A stretch of DNA of 64,000 nt from Lactonifactor sp. BIOML-A5. Its GTDB lineage: Bacteria > Bacillota > Clostridia > Lachnospirales > Lachnospiraceae. Of the stretch, positions 35,800 to 42,969 are shown piece after piece (the first letter of the stretch is position 1; every line of letters begins with the position of its first letter). The DNA lies in the NCBI RefSeq assembly GCF_009677585.1, contig NZ_WKYV01000018.1, positions 1 through 64,000 of the forward strand. The letters are read 5' to 3'. Under the pieces are notes generated by a model that saw only the letters and a program-made list of their open reading frames with translations, had not been told where the DNA came from and made no database searches. The position numbers and the translations under genes are program-made.

Positions 35800-37335
35800 A
35801 TGAAGAAATTAATCAAACTAGTTTTTAGCCGGATATTCGTAGTAGCTCTGGCCATTCTGCTGGAATTGGCGTGGATTGCCGCTCTGGTCTGGGGGATCAG
35901 TGCAATCTCTACCCATGTGGCAAGAATTATTTCAATTTTAAGTCTGTTTTTGGTATTGTGGATTGTAAACAAAAAAATCAATCCTTCTTATAAATTAGCC
36001 TGGACGATACTGATTCTGACCATCCCCTTTTTCGGGGTAACCATCTATTTTCTGTTTGGTAAGTCCAGAATTGCAAAAAAAATGTCCAGGGAATTTCAGT
36101 ATGTTTTAAACCGCATATCCGATCTGATTCAGGAGGATCCTGAGGTCCGCGCCGAACTGGAGGAAGAGGACAAAGGCATCTCCAACCAGTCTCAGTATAT
36201 CAGAGATCATGCGGGCTTTCCCGTTTATAAAAATACAATTACTGAATACTATTCCGTGGGAGACGATATGTTCCCAGCGATGATCGAGGAATTAGAGAAG
36301 GCGCAGCACTTTATTTTCCTGGAGTATTTTATTATAAATGACGGCCGTATGTGGCAGACGGTTCTTGAGATCCTGGAGAGAAAAGCGAAAGAGGGAGTGG
36401 ATGTCAGATTGATATACGATGACATGGGCTGTGCAACCACACTTCCCTATCACTTTTATAAACAGCTTCAGTCAAAGGGTATCAAGTGCGCTTCCTTTAA
36501 CCCTTTGCGGCCCATTCTGAATATCATACTGAATAACAGGGACCACAGAAAAATATTGGTAATAGATGGGCATACGGGCTTTACAGGGGGTATTAACCTG
36601 GCCGACGAGTATATCAATGAAAAGGACAGATTCGGCCACTGGAAAGACACAGGAATTATGCTGAAGGGCGAGGCGGTATGGAACTTCACGGTTATGTTTC
36701 TGCAGATGTGGTGTGTGATTACGAAAATGAAGTGTGACTTTAAGGAGTATGAGCCTCACGTGTATCATCCGGGCCCCTTTGCCAGCGACGGGTTTGTCCA
36801 GCCCTACAGTGACACACCTCTGGACGAAGAGATTGTGGGGGAGAATGTCTATCTGAATATTATCAACCGGGCGAAAAAATATATTTATATCTGTACCCCG
36901 TATCTGATTATAGACAATGAAATGATGACAGCTCTGTGTCTGGCATCGAAGAGCGGTGTAGAGGTGACGATTCTGACTCCTGGTATTCCAGATAAAAAAA
37001 TGGTATTTCTGCTGACCCAGTCCTACTATGAACAGCTGCTGGAAGCAGGGGTAAAAATTTACGAATATACCCCCGGATTTCTTCACGCAAAATCATTTGT
37101 GTGTGACGACGAGGTAGGCGCAGTGGGAACCGTAAATATGGATTACAGAAGTCTTTATCTCCACTTTGAATGCGGTACCTGGATGTATAAGAGCAATGCC
37201 ATTATGCAGATTAAGATGGATATGCTCGGTATGCTGCCAAAGTGTAAAGAGATCACACTGGAATTCTGCAGGAACAGAAATATTGTTGTTCGGGGAATGC
37301 AGAGTATACTGCGGCTGTTTGCGCCGATGCTGTGA
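35800..37335 (+). CDS. cls: Cardiolipin synthase
   Basis: A 511-residue membrane phospholipase-D-family enzyme that condenses two phosphatidylglycerols. Two or three N-terminal helices lie within residues 10-85. Two HKD active sites follow: HRKILVIDGHTGFTGG (about residues 248-263) and HAKSFVCDDEVGAVGT (about residues 428-443). The ATG at 35800 follows GAGGAACGG; a TTG further upstream lies inside the rpsU terminator and is rejected. Confidence 0.93.
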   Translation: MKKLIKLVFSRIFVVALAILLELAWIAALVWGISAISTHVARIISILSLFLVLWIVNKKINPSYKLAWTILILTIPFFGVTIYFLFGKSRIAKKMSREFQYVLNRISDLIQEDPEVRAELEEEDKGISNQSQYIRDHAGFPVYKNTITEYYSVGDDMFPAMIEELEKAQHFIFLEYFIINDGRMWQTVLEILERKAKEGVDVRLIYDDMGCATTLPYHFYKQLQSKGIKCASFNPLRPILNIILNNRDHRKILVIDGHTGFTGGINLADEYINEKDRFGHWKDTGIMLKGEAVWNFTVMFLQMWCVITKMKCDFKEYEPHVYHPGPFASDGFVQPYSDTPLDEEIVGENVYLNIINRAKKYIYICTPYLIIDNEMMTALCLASKSGVEVTILTPGIPDKKMVFLLTQSYYEQLLEAGVKIYEYTPGFLHAKSFVCDDEVGAVGTVNMDYRSLYLHFECGTWMYKSNAIMQIKMDMLGMLPKCKEITLEFCRNRNIVVRGMQSILRLFAPML

Positions 37336-37378
37336 TGATCTTAACGAAATTTTAACATTTCTTTAATTTGCAGATGGA

Positions 37379-37406
37379 TTGCTGGTATTTTACGGAGGTC
37401 TATGAT
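37379..37406 (+). promoter_or_regulatory. Possible promoter upstream of the CmpB-like gene
   Basis: TTGCTG (37379-37384) and TATGAT (37401-37406) with 16-bp spacing, about 55 bp upstream of the start at 37463. Confidence 0.4.
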
Positions 37407-37462
37407 AAAATGACCAGGTAAACTAACACCGTCTGCATTTTTAGATAGAAGGGAGTAGTTTT

Positions 37463-38050
37463 ATGTGGACAAGAACTTTATTTAATACGGACTTATATCA
37501 TATCGTTCACTGGTTCCTGATTTATAGTATACTTGGTTGGATTGTAGAATCTATCTACATGTCTGTATGCAATAAAAAACTGACTAACAGGGGGTTTGTG
37601 AAAGGTCCTATCTGCCCTATCTACGGCGTGGGGGCATTAACCGTCTATTTTCTGCTGAGACCTTTCTCAGGTGATTATTTTCTCCTCTACGTCCTTGGAT
37701 GCGCCATACCTACAGCGCTGGAATATCTGACCGCCCAGCTGATGCTCTCCGTTTTCGGAGAAGTCTGGTGGGATTACTCGGAAAAGCCTTACAACTACAA
37801 AGGTATCCTCTGCCTGGAGAGCAGCATTGTTTGGGGCTTTTATACGGTATTGCTATTCGTTTTTCTGCAGCGGGGCGTGGAAGCAATCGTAAACAGCTAT
37901 CCCTTTTCCGTGGGAAGAGTGGTAGGCTCCATCGTACTGGCAGGTTTTATTATTGATTTTATACATAGCCTGTACAATGCAAAGAGAGATGTACTCCCGG
38001 GAAGTTTCGGAGAATTAAAAGACTCTATAAGGGAATTCTGCCAGAGGTAA
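37463..38050 (+). CDS. Putative ABC-transporter type IV / CmpB-family membrane protein
   Basis: A 195-residue protein with about five hydrophobic helices. YSILGWIVESIYMSVCNKKL (about residues 22-41), NRGFVKGPICPIYGVGA and the late FIIDFIHSLYNAKRD match the CmpB family of predicted ABC-transporter type-IV membrane proteins common in Clostridia. No ATPase partner is adjacent, and its biological role is not established. GAAGGGAG precedes the ATG. Confidence 0.82.
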   Translation: MWTRTLFNTDLYHIVHWFLIYSILGWIVESIYMSVCNKKLTNRGFVKGPICPIYGVGALTVYFLLRPFSGDYFLLYVLGCAIPTALEYLTAQLMLSVFGEVWWDYSEKPYNYKGILCLESSIVWGFYTVLLFVFLQRGVEAIVNSYPFSVGRVVGSIVLAGFIIDFIHSLYNAKRDVLPGSFGELKDSIREFCQR

Positions 38051-38067
38051 GAGAGGGACTGCCGATT

Positions 38068-38250
38068 ATGACAAAGAAGGCAAACTGCGAATGCTGCGGG
38101 AATTATGTATATGACGAAGAATATGGATATTATGTTTGGGAGATGGATTTAGATGAGGATGAAATGCTCCGGTTTTTAAAAGGGACGTTTGGGAACTGTC
38201 CTTATTTTCAGTATCAGGATGAATACCGGATTGTTCGGAGACAGATGTAG
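38068..38250 (+). CDS. Small Cys-containing conserved protein (DUF6472-like)
   Basis: A 60-residue acidic protein with CECCGNYVYDEEYGYYVWEM, a DLDEDEM segment and a single later Cys in FGNCPYFQYQDEY. The Cys pattern suggests a small metal-binding fold. The sequence resembles the DUF6472 family of clostridial small proteins, recalled from memory and not checked. The start is 17 bp after the CmpB-like gene, so they are probably co-transcribed; a terminator follows. Function unknown. Confidence 0.75.
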   Translation: MTKKANCECCGNYVYDEEYGYYVWEMDLDEDEMLRFLKGTFGNCPYFQYQDEYRIVRRQM

Positions 38251-38258
38251 GATAGGAG

Positions 38259-38288
38259 AAGGACTGCTTTGAGTGGCGGTCCTTTTTT
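38259..38288 (+). terminator. Rho-independent terminator
   Basis: AAGGACTGC and GGCGGTCCTT flank a short loop and are followed by a TTTTTT run (38283-38288). Confidence 0.75.
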
Positions 38289-38296
38289 AGTTGTGA

Positions 38297-38642
38297 GGGG
38301 ACGGTGATAGGATGCTCTTGGCGGTGGGCTGGCTGGTTCGGACGGGAGGGAGGCTTAAGTCCCGCGGACACCTCCGTCGCGAAGAGAGTCTAAGACAAAA
38401 CCGGAATTCCCGCCGGAGCACCGTTCGTATGGTCAAAGAATGCTTTATGTGCATTCTCTGCCCATGCTCACTTTTTTTCGGCCCTGACTGCCGAAAAAAT
38501 CTCCTGCGGGAATCCCGGCTTTGTCTAAGACTCTCTAGTCACTCCTGCGGAATCGTCCGCGGAACTTAAGCCTCCCTCCCGTCCGAACCAGCCAGCCCAC
38601 CGCCAAGAGCATCCTATCACCTGAGTATGGGAAAGCTCAGGG
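38297..38642. repeat. Long palindromic element, family A copy 2
   Basis: A 58-bp left arm (38303-38360) is the exact reverse complement of the right arm (38564-38621). The core 38361-38563 is clearly homologous to the core of the 18195 copy: shared GGACACCTCCGTCGCGA, AGAGAGTCTAAG, GGAGCACCGTTCG, TGCCGAAAAAATCTCCTGCG and CACTCCTGCGGAATCGTCCG. The arms share no sequence with those of copy 1. Conserved edges are GGGGACGGTGA (left) and GGAAAG (right). The non-coding gap 38251-38847 holds little else apart from an AT-rich stretch before the next gene. Confidence 0.9.
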
Positions 38643-38847
38643 GGAGGTTTTTGTAGAACGAGGAACGAGTTTGTTTATAAGTGAGAATGAGGTTGTAATA
38701 CTTTGCCGGAGAATATACAATAAATGTGAAAATACTGAAAGGAGCAGGTATATGAGAAATAGATATGTTATGGCTCAGTAGTCTGAGTTTAAAATAAATA
38801 CGAATCGTTAAGCTCAGATGAATCCCCATAGTAACAGGAGGATTACA

Positions 38848-39129
38848 ATGAGCTATGTTAGAGCAGAGGATATTCTGCCCAAAGAATTAATAGAATCTAT
38901 TCAGCAATATGTAAGCGGAGAAAGTATATACATCCCATGTAAAGAGAAAAAGATCTGGGGAAGCCAGACCAAGACAAAGCAGTATTATGAAATACGAAAT
39001 CATGAAATATGCAAAAAGCATAGCATAGGGTTTTCCATAAAAAAACTTGCCAATGAATATTCCTTATCAGAAAAAAGCATCCAAAGAATCATACGAACTA
39101 CTATCTTTACGGATGAGGCTGCCCCATGA
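38848..39129 (+). CDS. CD3324-like helix-turn-helix protein
   Basis: A 93-residue protein: YVRAEDILPKELIESIQQYV at the start, then VSGESIYIPCKEKKIWG and a C-terminal helix-turn-helix (GFSIKKLANEYSLSEKSIQRI, about residues 63-83, split here as IKKLANEYSLSEKSIQRI). This pattern is that of the CD3324 family, related to Mor-type DNA-binding proteins. ATG 38848 has AGGAGG 7 bp upstream. The 3' end overlaps the next gene by 4 bp. The target is unknown. Confidence 0.8.
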   Translation: MSYVRAEDILPKELIESIQQYVSGESIYIPCKEKKIWGSQTKTKQYYEIRNHEICKKHSIGFSIKKLANEYSLSEKSIQRIIRTTIFTDEAAP

Positions 39130-39422
39130 AAGTGTCTTCTCTAAAGGTGTATCATCACTGTGGGGGATGCAAAAAAACGCAGGAGTTCATTAATTCAGGG
39201 AAATTCAGAGTAAATGCAAACGGTAATAAAGTAGATGTATGGCTTATATACAGATGTAAAAAATGCAAACATACCTGGAATTTAACAATTTACGAAAGGA
39301 TAAAAGCCTCAAAAATAACGCCCGCAGAGTATACATTATTTATGGAAAATGATTTTAGTCTTGCTGCCAGATATGGAAAGGATATAAATTTTTTGACGAG
39401 GAATAAAGCTGAATTCAGGTAG
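39126..39422 (+). CDS. DUF1062-like protein, probably truncated
   Basis: A 98-residue protein with a zinc-ribbon-like arrangement, CGGCKKTQEF and YRCKKCKHTWNLTIYERI, matching the N-terminal half of DUF1062 proteins. Those I know of are roughly twice as long, so this copy appears to lack its C-terminal half, ending at NKAEFR. The start overlaps the preceding gene by 4 bp (ATGA). The function of the family is unknown. Confidence 0.65.
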   Translation: MKVSSLKVYHHCGGCKKTQEFINSGKFRVNANGNKVDVWLIYRCKKCKHTWNLTIYERIKASKITPAEYTLFMENDFSLAARYGKDINFLTRNKAEFR

Positions 39423-39427
39423 GATGG

Positions 39428-39455
39428 TAAGCCGGATAGTGTGCTATCCGGCTTT
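39428..39455. terminator. Bidirectional stem-loop between convergent genes
   Basis: AAGCCGGATAG and CTATCCGGCTT form an 11-bp perfect stem around TGTG. It separates the + strand DUF1062-like gene from the - strand membrane protein gene. Confidence 0.7.
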
Positions 39456-39458
39456 GTG

Positions 39459-40127
39459 CTACTTTGAAGTGGAACTGTTTTTCAATGCCGAATACCCCAT
39501 CCAGACCATCCAGACATACGCACAAGTTTTTGGGATCATCAGTGCGCCGATGGGCGGTATCTTGCCGGCTAAAAGTACCACCGGCAGGTAGCAGGCAAAG
39601 CTGATGGCAATGGCAAGCCACATAAAACGGAATGCCTGATCATGAGTTTCCTTTGCCTTTTTGTAGAACAGAACTAAAACAATCACTCCAAGTATTGAGA
39701 ATGGAATGTTTCGGTAGATGCCCCAGCTCAGTGGCGCGTCGGGACTCATCCAACGGTTTTGAGGGAAGAGACACAGCAGGATTCTCAGGAAGGCCAGTAC
39801 GTAGACTGTAATGCGCAGAGAGGATACGGGAGTCTGCCGGTAACGTATCTCCCAGATATGATAGAGGAGTACGTAAAATATGGTCATTGTAATGGAGGTT
39901 ACTGCCTGCCCAAACCCCAGAGGGGCGAAAGCTGCGTCCAGCCCTACGGTATGCATTGCCCAGACTCTGGGAACCAGATGAAAAGCATCCCCGCATCCTA
40001 ATATAACGGCCATCAATCCAAAGAGCCAGTATTGGCTTTTCCGGGGCGATGACTGCATCATCTTTCCCCCAATTGTGATTACTGTAATCAAATAAACAAT
40101 GTCAAATATAGTTTCCCCTAATATCAT
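39459..40127 (-). CDS. Seven-helix membrane protein of unknown function
   Basis: A 222-residue protein with about seven hydrophobic helices. Polar landmarks are GGKMMQSSPRKSQYW, GCGDAFHLVPRVWAMHT and YHIWEIRYRQTP; the His/Arg-rich second segment could bind a ligand or metal. It overlaps the 40124-40561 gene (ATGA-type) and shares its TetR-type operator. I do not recognise a functionally characterised family. Confidence 0.7.
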   Translation of the reverse strand: MILGETIFDIVYLITVITIGGKMMQSSPRKSQYWLFGLMAVILGCGDAFHLVPRVWAMHTVGLDAAFAPLGFGQAVTSITMTIFYVLLYHIWEIRYRQTPVSSLRITVYVLAFLRILLCLFPQNRWMSPDAPLSWGIYRNIPFSILGVIVLVLFYKKAKETHDQAFRFMWLAIAISFACYLPVVLLAGKIPPIGALMIPKTCAYVWMVWMGYSALKNSSTSK

Positions 40128-40561
40128 TGTGAAATCTCTCCTTTCGTTAATGCCGGGTGCGGATATCTTGCAAACTGAAAAATAAAGCTGACTCCCGCAA
40201 GCAGCAGGGAAGTCCCCAGTCCGGTATAAAATACGGCAATAAATGTATCAGATACGATGCCTGAAACGCGAAGACCGATGCCAAACGTCATCATGAAAGC
40301 CATAATACCATAAGACTGCTTGTTGAAAAAACGGTAGAAGGGCTGCCGGGATTCCAGATAGCCATGGATTCTCCGGGTATGCTTTTTAACCATTCTTCGA
40401 AATACAAGAAAGTGGAACAGCAAAAGTATTGTAAAGCTTGTGACAATCATCCACAGATTCCAGACAGGAACTCTGGCTGTCACGCCGATTCGGAAGATAT
40501 TAATTCCTGCTCCAAGCCAGACTAAGCCGGCAATTAAAAGTAAAAATTTTTTGTGTATCAT
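40124..40561 (-). CDS. Four-helix membrane protein of unknown function
   Basis: A 145-residue protein with four predicted helices (LLLIAGLVWLGAGINIFRIG, the WMIVTSFTILLLFHFLVF region, and two near residues 85 and 112). The start ATG 40561 has AAAGGAGG 6 bp upstream. A perfect 15-bp palindrome lies directly upstream of that site, matching the one before the tetR gene. With 39459-40127 it forms a two-gene operon that is probably derepressed by a small-molecule or membrane stress signal. No function can be assigned. Confidence 0.7.
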   Translation of the reverse strand: MIHKKFLLLIAGLVWLGAGINIFRIGVTARVPVWNLWMIVTSFTILLLFHFLVFRRMVKKHTRRIHGYLESRQPFYRFFNKQSYGIMAFMMTFGIGLRVSGIVSDTFIAVFYTGLGTSLLLAGVSFIFQFARYPHPALTKGEISQ

Positions 40562-40577
40562 ACACTGCCTCCTTTTG

Positions 40578-40592
40578 ATGAACAATGTTCAT
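40578..40592. promoter_or_regulatory. TetR-type operator upstream of the membrane-protein operon
   Basis: ATGAACAATGTTCAT is a perfect palindrome (ATGAACA-A-TGTTCAT) directly before the ribosome-binding site of the - strand gene. The same half-sites recur at 41203-41217 before the tetR gene. Confidence 0.8.
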
Positions 40593-40627
40593 ATTGACGA
40601 TTATAACAGCGGATCCTTATGAGAGTA

Positions 40628-41188
40628 TCAGTACAGGATCCGCTGCAGGGTTTTTACAAAAAAGGTACAGTCCTTTTGACCTGTCCTCAGCATCTGGACC
40701 ATATGCCAAAATACAAAATCTATAAATTCATCCTTCGGATATTCCTCTGACCAGACTGTTGCAGGGATTGACGGATCTGAAGAGAGTACCTGCAACAGCA
40801 GAGACTTCAGATGTCTGAAACATTGAAGTTCCAGTTCTTTTCCCCGTTCCTTGTCTTCTGGTGCCATGGTCTCCATCTGTGTCAGCCATTCCCTCTGAAA
40901 ATTAGACAGACTGACATTCATCTGATAGTAAAACTGTTCCACATACTTTGTAAAACAGCAGTCTTTTACATGAATATCCTGTAACATGGAACTGCTCATT
41001 TCCCAAAAATGGGACACGACCGCAAAAATCAAATCAGCTTTGGTGGGAAAATAATTGTACAGTACTCCCACAGAAATAGAACACTTATGTGCTATATTTC
41101 GGATGCTGACTTTATGAACTCCCTCTTCCCGGGCGATTTCCAAAGCGGCAGCAACAAGCTCTTCTTTGGAAGTAACGTTTTTATTCAA
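40628..41188 (-). CDS. TetR/AcrR family transcriptional regulator
   Basis: A 186-residue protein. The N-terminal helix-turn-helix reads VSIRNIAHKCSISVGVLYNY (about residues 26-45), followed by FPTKADLIFAVV, as in the TetR family. The C-terminal ligand-binding part is variable and has two adjacent Cys at about residues 77-78. The start is TTG at 41188 with GGAGGTG 7 bp upstream. Palindromes before its own gene and before the neighbouring membrane-protein operon indicate autoregulation and local control. The inducer is unknown. Confidence 0.9.
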   Translation of the reverse strand: MNKNVTSKEELVAAALEIAREEGVHKVSIRNIAHKCSISVGVLYNYFPTKADLIFAVVSHFWEMSSSMLQDIHVKDCCFTKYVEQFYYQMNVSLSNFQREWLTQMETMAPEDKERGKELELQCFRHLKSLLLQVLSSDPSIPATVWSEEYPKDEFIDFVFWHMVQMLRTGQKDCTFFVKTLQRILY

Positions 41189-41202
41189 GTCTTCACCTCC
41201 AT

Positions 41203-41217
41203 ATGAACAGTGTTCAT
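41203..41217. promoter_or_regulatory. TetR-type operator upstream of the tetR gene
   Basis: ATGAACAGTGTTCAT is a perfect palindrome (ATGAACA-G-TGTTCAT) immediately upstream of the TetR ribosome-binding site. It has the same half-sites as 40578-40592. Confidence 0.8.
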
Positions 41218-41279
41218 TATATGCCTTTCTCTCTTGTTTGTCAAGACGCTTTTTCTTATTCTCTGTCTTACTGCATACC

Positions 41280-41308
41280 TTGCCAATCCGTCAGGTTTCC
41301 TGTATACT
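41280..41308 (+). promoter_or_regulatory. Promoter of the AIM24-family gene
   Basis: TTGCCA (41280-41285) and TATACT (41303-41308), spacing 17 bp, about 85 bp upstream of the start. Confidence 0.5.
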
Positions 41309-41394
41309 TAATTTGACTGTTACTATAAGTTAGAATTCAGCCGTTCTCTGTGAAATTACCGAGCATGGAAGAAACGACCGGGAGGTAGAAGATT

Positions 41395-42165
41395 ATGTTT
41401 CATATTTCCAATTTTACTGACAATGATGACATTAAGACACTGGCGTCTCTTGGACCCTTTACAGTAATTGAATATGAGCGGGATCTAAGCGTTATGCCCA
41501 GTGACGCGCAGACTGCTTATTTCTGCAATGCAATGAATGTACGTAAACGACAGGTGGTCTGCGATCTCAGCAGAGCAAATATTACTCTGCAGGCGGGTGC
41601 TATGCAGTGGATGGTGGGAAATGTCAATGCTACCACAGGCATCAAAGGCGTAGGTGACCTGTTCGGTAAGGCGGTGCGGGGCAAGGTGACCGGAGAATCC
41701 GCCATCAAGCCAGAGTATACAGGAGATGGTATTCTAGTTCTGGAGCCTACATACCGGCATATACTCTTGTTGGATCTTCAGGACTGGAATGGCTCCGTGG
41801 TTCTGGATGACGGGCTCTTTCTGGCCTGTGACGCCAAACTGAAGCATAAAGCAGTGATGCGCTCTAATGTATCCTCTGCAGTTGCCGGGGGTGAGGGATT
41901 GTTTAACCTGGGAATCAGCGGGAGCGGAGTACTTTGCCTGGAATCGTCCTGTCCCAGGGAGGAGCTGGTTGAGATTGCATTGGAAAATGATGTCTTAAAG
42001 GTGGACGGTAATATGGCCATTGCCTGGAGCGGCAGCCTGGACTTTACCGTAGAGCGTTCCGGAAAAACACTGGTTGGATCGGCAGCATCCGGGGAAGGAC
42101 TGGTGAATGTATACCGGGGTACCGGAAAAGTCCTGCTTGCGCCGGTAGAAAAGGGAATTGCCTAA
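41395..42165 (+). CDS. AIM24 family protein
   Basis: A 256-residue beta-rich protein of the AIM24/TRAP-like fold. GAMQWMVGNVNATTGIKGVG (about residues 67-86), KPEYTGDGILVLEPTYRHI and GLFNLGISGSGVLCLES match the family, whose bacterial members have no settled function. It has no signal peptide or membrane helix and is a monocistronic unit with promoter and terminator. GGGAGG lies upstream of the ATG. Confidence 0.87.
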   Translation: MFHISNFTDNDDIKTLASLGPFTVIEYERDLSVMPSDAQTAYFCNAMNVRKRQVVCDLSRANITLQAGAMQWMVGNVNATTGIKGVGDLFGKAVRGKVTGESAIKPEYTGDGILVLEPTYRHILLLDLQDWNGSVVLDDGLFLACDAKLKHKAVMRSNVSSAVAGGEGLFNLGISGSGVLCLESSCPREELVEIALENDVLKVDGNMAIAWSGSLDFTVERSGKTLVGSAASGEGLVNVYRGTGKVLLAPVEKGIA

Positions 42166-42180
42166 TGAATAAGTGAAGAA

Positions 42181-42222
42181 GGCCCTGCACGTCTGGTGGA
42201 TTTACGGACGTACAGGGCTTTT
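42181..42222 (+). terminator. Terminator of the AIM24-family gene
   Basis: GCCCTGCACGTC and GGACGTACAGGGC pair, with TTTT following. Confidence 0.75.
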
Positions 42223-42228
42223 GAGATC

Positions 42229-42260
42229 TTCATCAGAAATTCATACGCATCTGTTACAAT
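42229..42260 (+). promoter_or_regulatory. Promoter with response-regulator direct repeats before the two-component operon
   Basis: TTCAT (42229-42233) and TTCATACG (42240-42247) are spaced 11 bp apart, and TACAAT (42255-42260) is the -10. No consensus -35 is present, so the repeats probably position an activator. The arrangement is repeated at 44567-44598. Confidence 0.6.
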
Positions 42261-42290
42261 AAGGAGCAGGAAAAGGAAAGGTGTGAGCAT

Positions 42291-42968
42291 ATGAAAAAAA
42301 TACTGTTCATGGAAGATGAACCTACAATCCGCGAGGTCTTAGCGGAATATATGAAAATGCAGGACTATGAGGTTACAGAAGTGCAGGACGGCGAGGAAGC
42401 TGTAAAGGCTTTAGAGGAATGCCTCTATGATATGGCTGTGCTGGATATCATGGTACCGAAAAAAAACGGTCTGGAGGTACTTTGCCATATTAGGAAGCAG
42501 TTTCCGGATATGGCGGTCATTATGCTTACAGCCCTGGGGGATGAACAGACACAGGTTAAGGCATTTAATGCCTATGCAGATGATTATGTAATCAAACCAG
42601 TGTCCCCGATTATACTTCTGAAGCGCATGGAGACCATACTGAGGCGTTCCGCCAGAACCACAGTCCAGGCAGAACGCGGGCTGGTAATCCAAAAGGAAGC
42701 GTACCAGGCCTTTTATAACGGGAAGACACTGGAACTGACGCTGAGTGAGTTTTTGCTGCTGCAGACCCTGTATGAAAGACCAACCCAAGTATTTACCAGA
42801 GAACAGCTGATTCTCAGAATATTTAACGAGGATTACATCGGGAATGACAGAATTATTGATGCTCACATAAAAAATCTCAGAAAAAAATTGCCCCAAAACT
42901 GTATTCGTACCGTGATTGGTGTGGGATACCAGTTTGATGCTTCTCAGGAAACATACGGAGGAAAATAA
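42291..42968 (+). CDS. OmpR-family response regulator
   Basis: A 225-residue protein. The receiver domain (residues 1-115) has the acidic pair EDE, the phosphoacceptor Asp in MAVLDIMVPKKNG (about residue 52), the switch Thr in MLTALGD and the Lys in VIKPVSP. The C-terminal winged helix (about residues 130-222) has the typical YIGNDRIIDAHIKNLRKKL and GVGYQF. It pairs with the downstream histidine kinase and probably controls its own operon and the ABC transporter at 44629, given the shared direct repeats. Confidence 0.93.
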   Translation: MKKILFMEDEPTIREVLAEYMKMQDYEVTEVQDGEEAVKALEECLYDMAVLDIMVPKKNGLEVLCHIRKQFPDMAVIMLTALGDEQTQVKAFNAYADDYVIKPVSPIILLKRMETILRRSARTTVQAERGLVIQKEAYQAFYNGKTLELTLSEFLLLQTLYERPTQVFTREQLILRIFNEDYIGNDRIIDAHIKNLRKKLPQNCIRTVIGVGYQFDASQETYGGK

Positions 42969-42969
42969 A

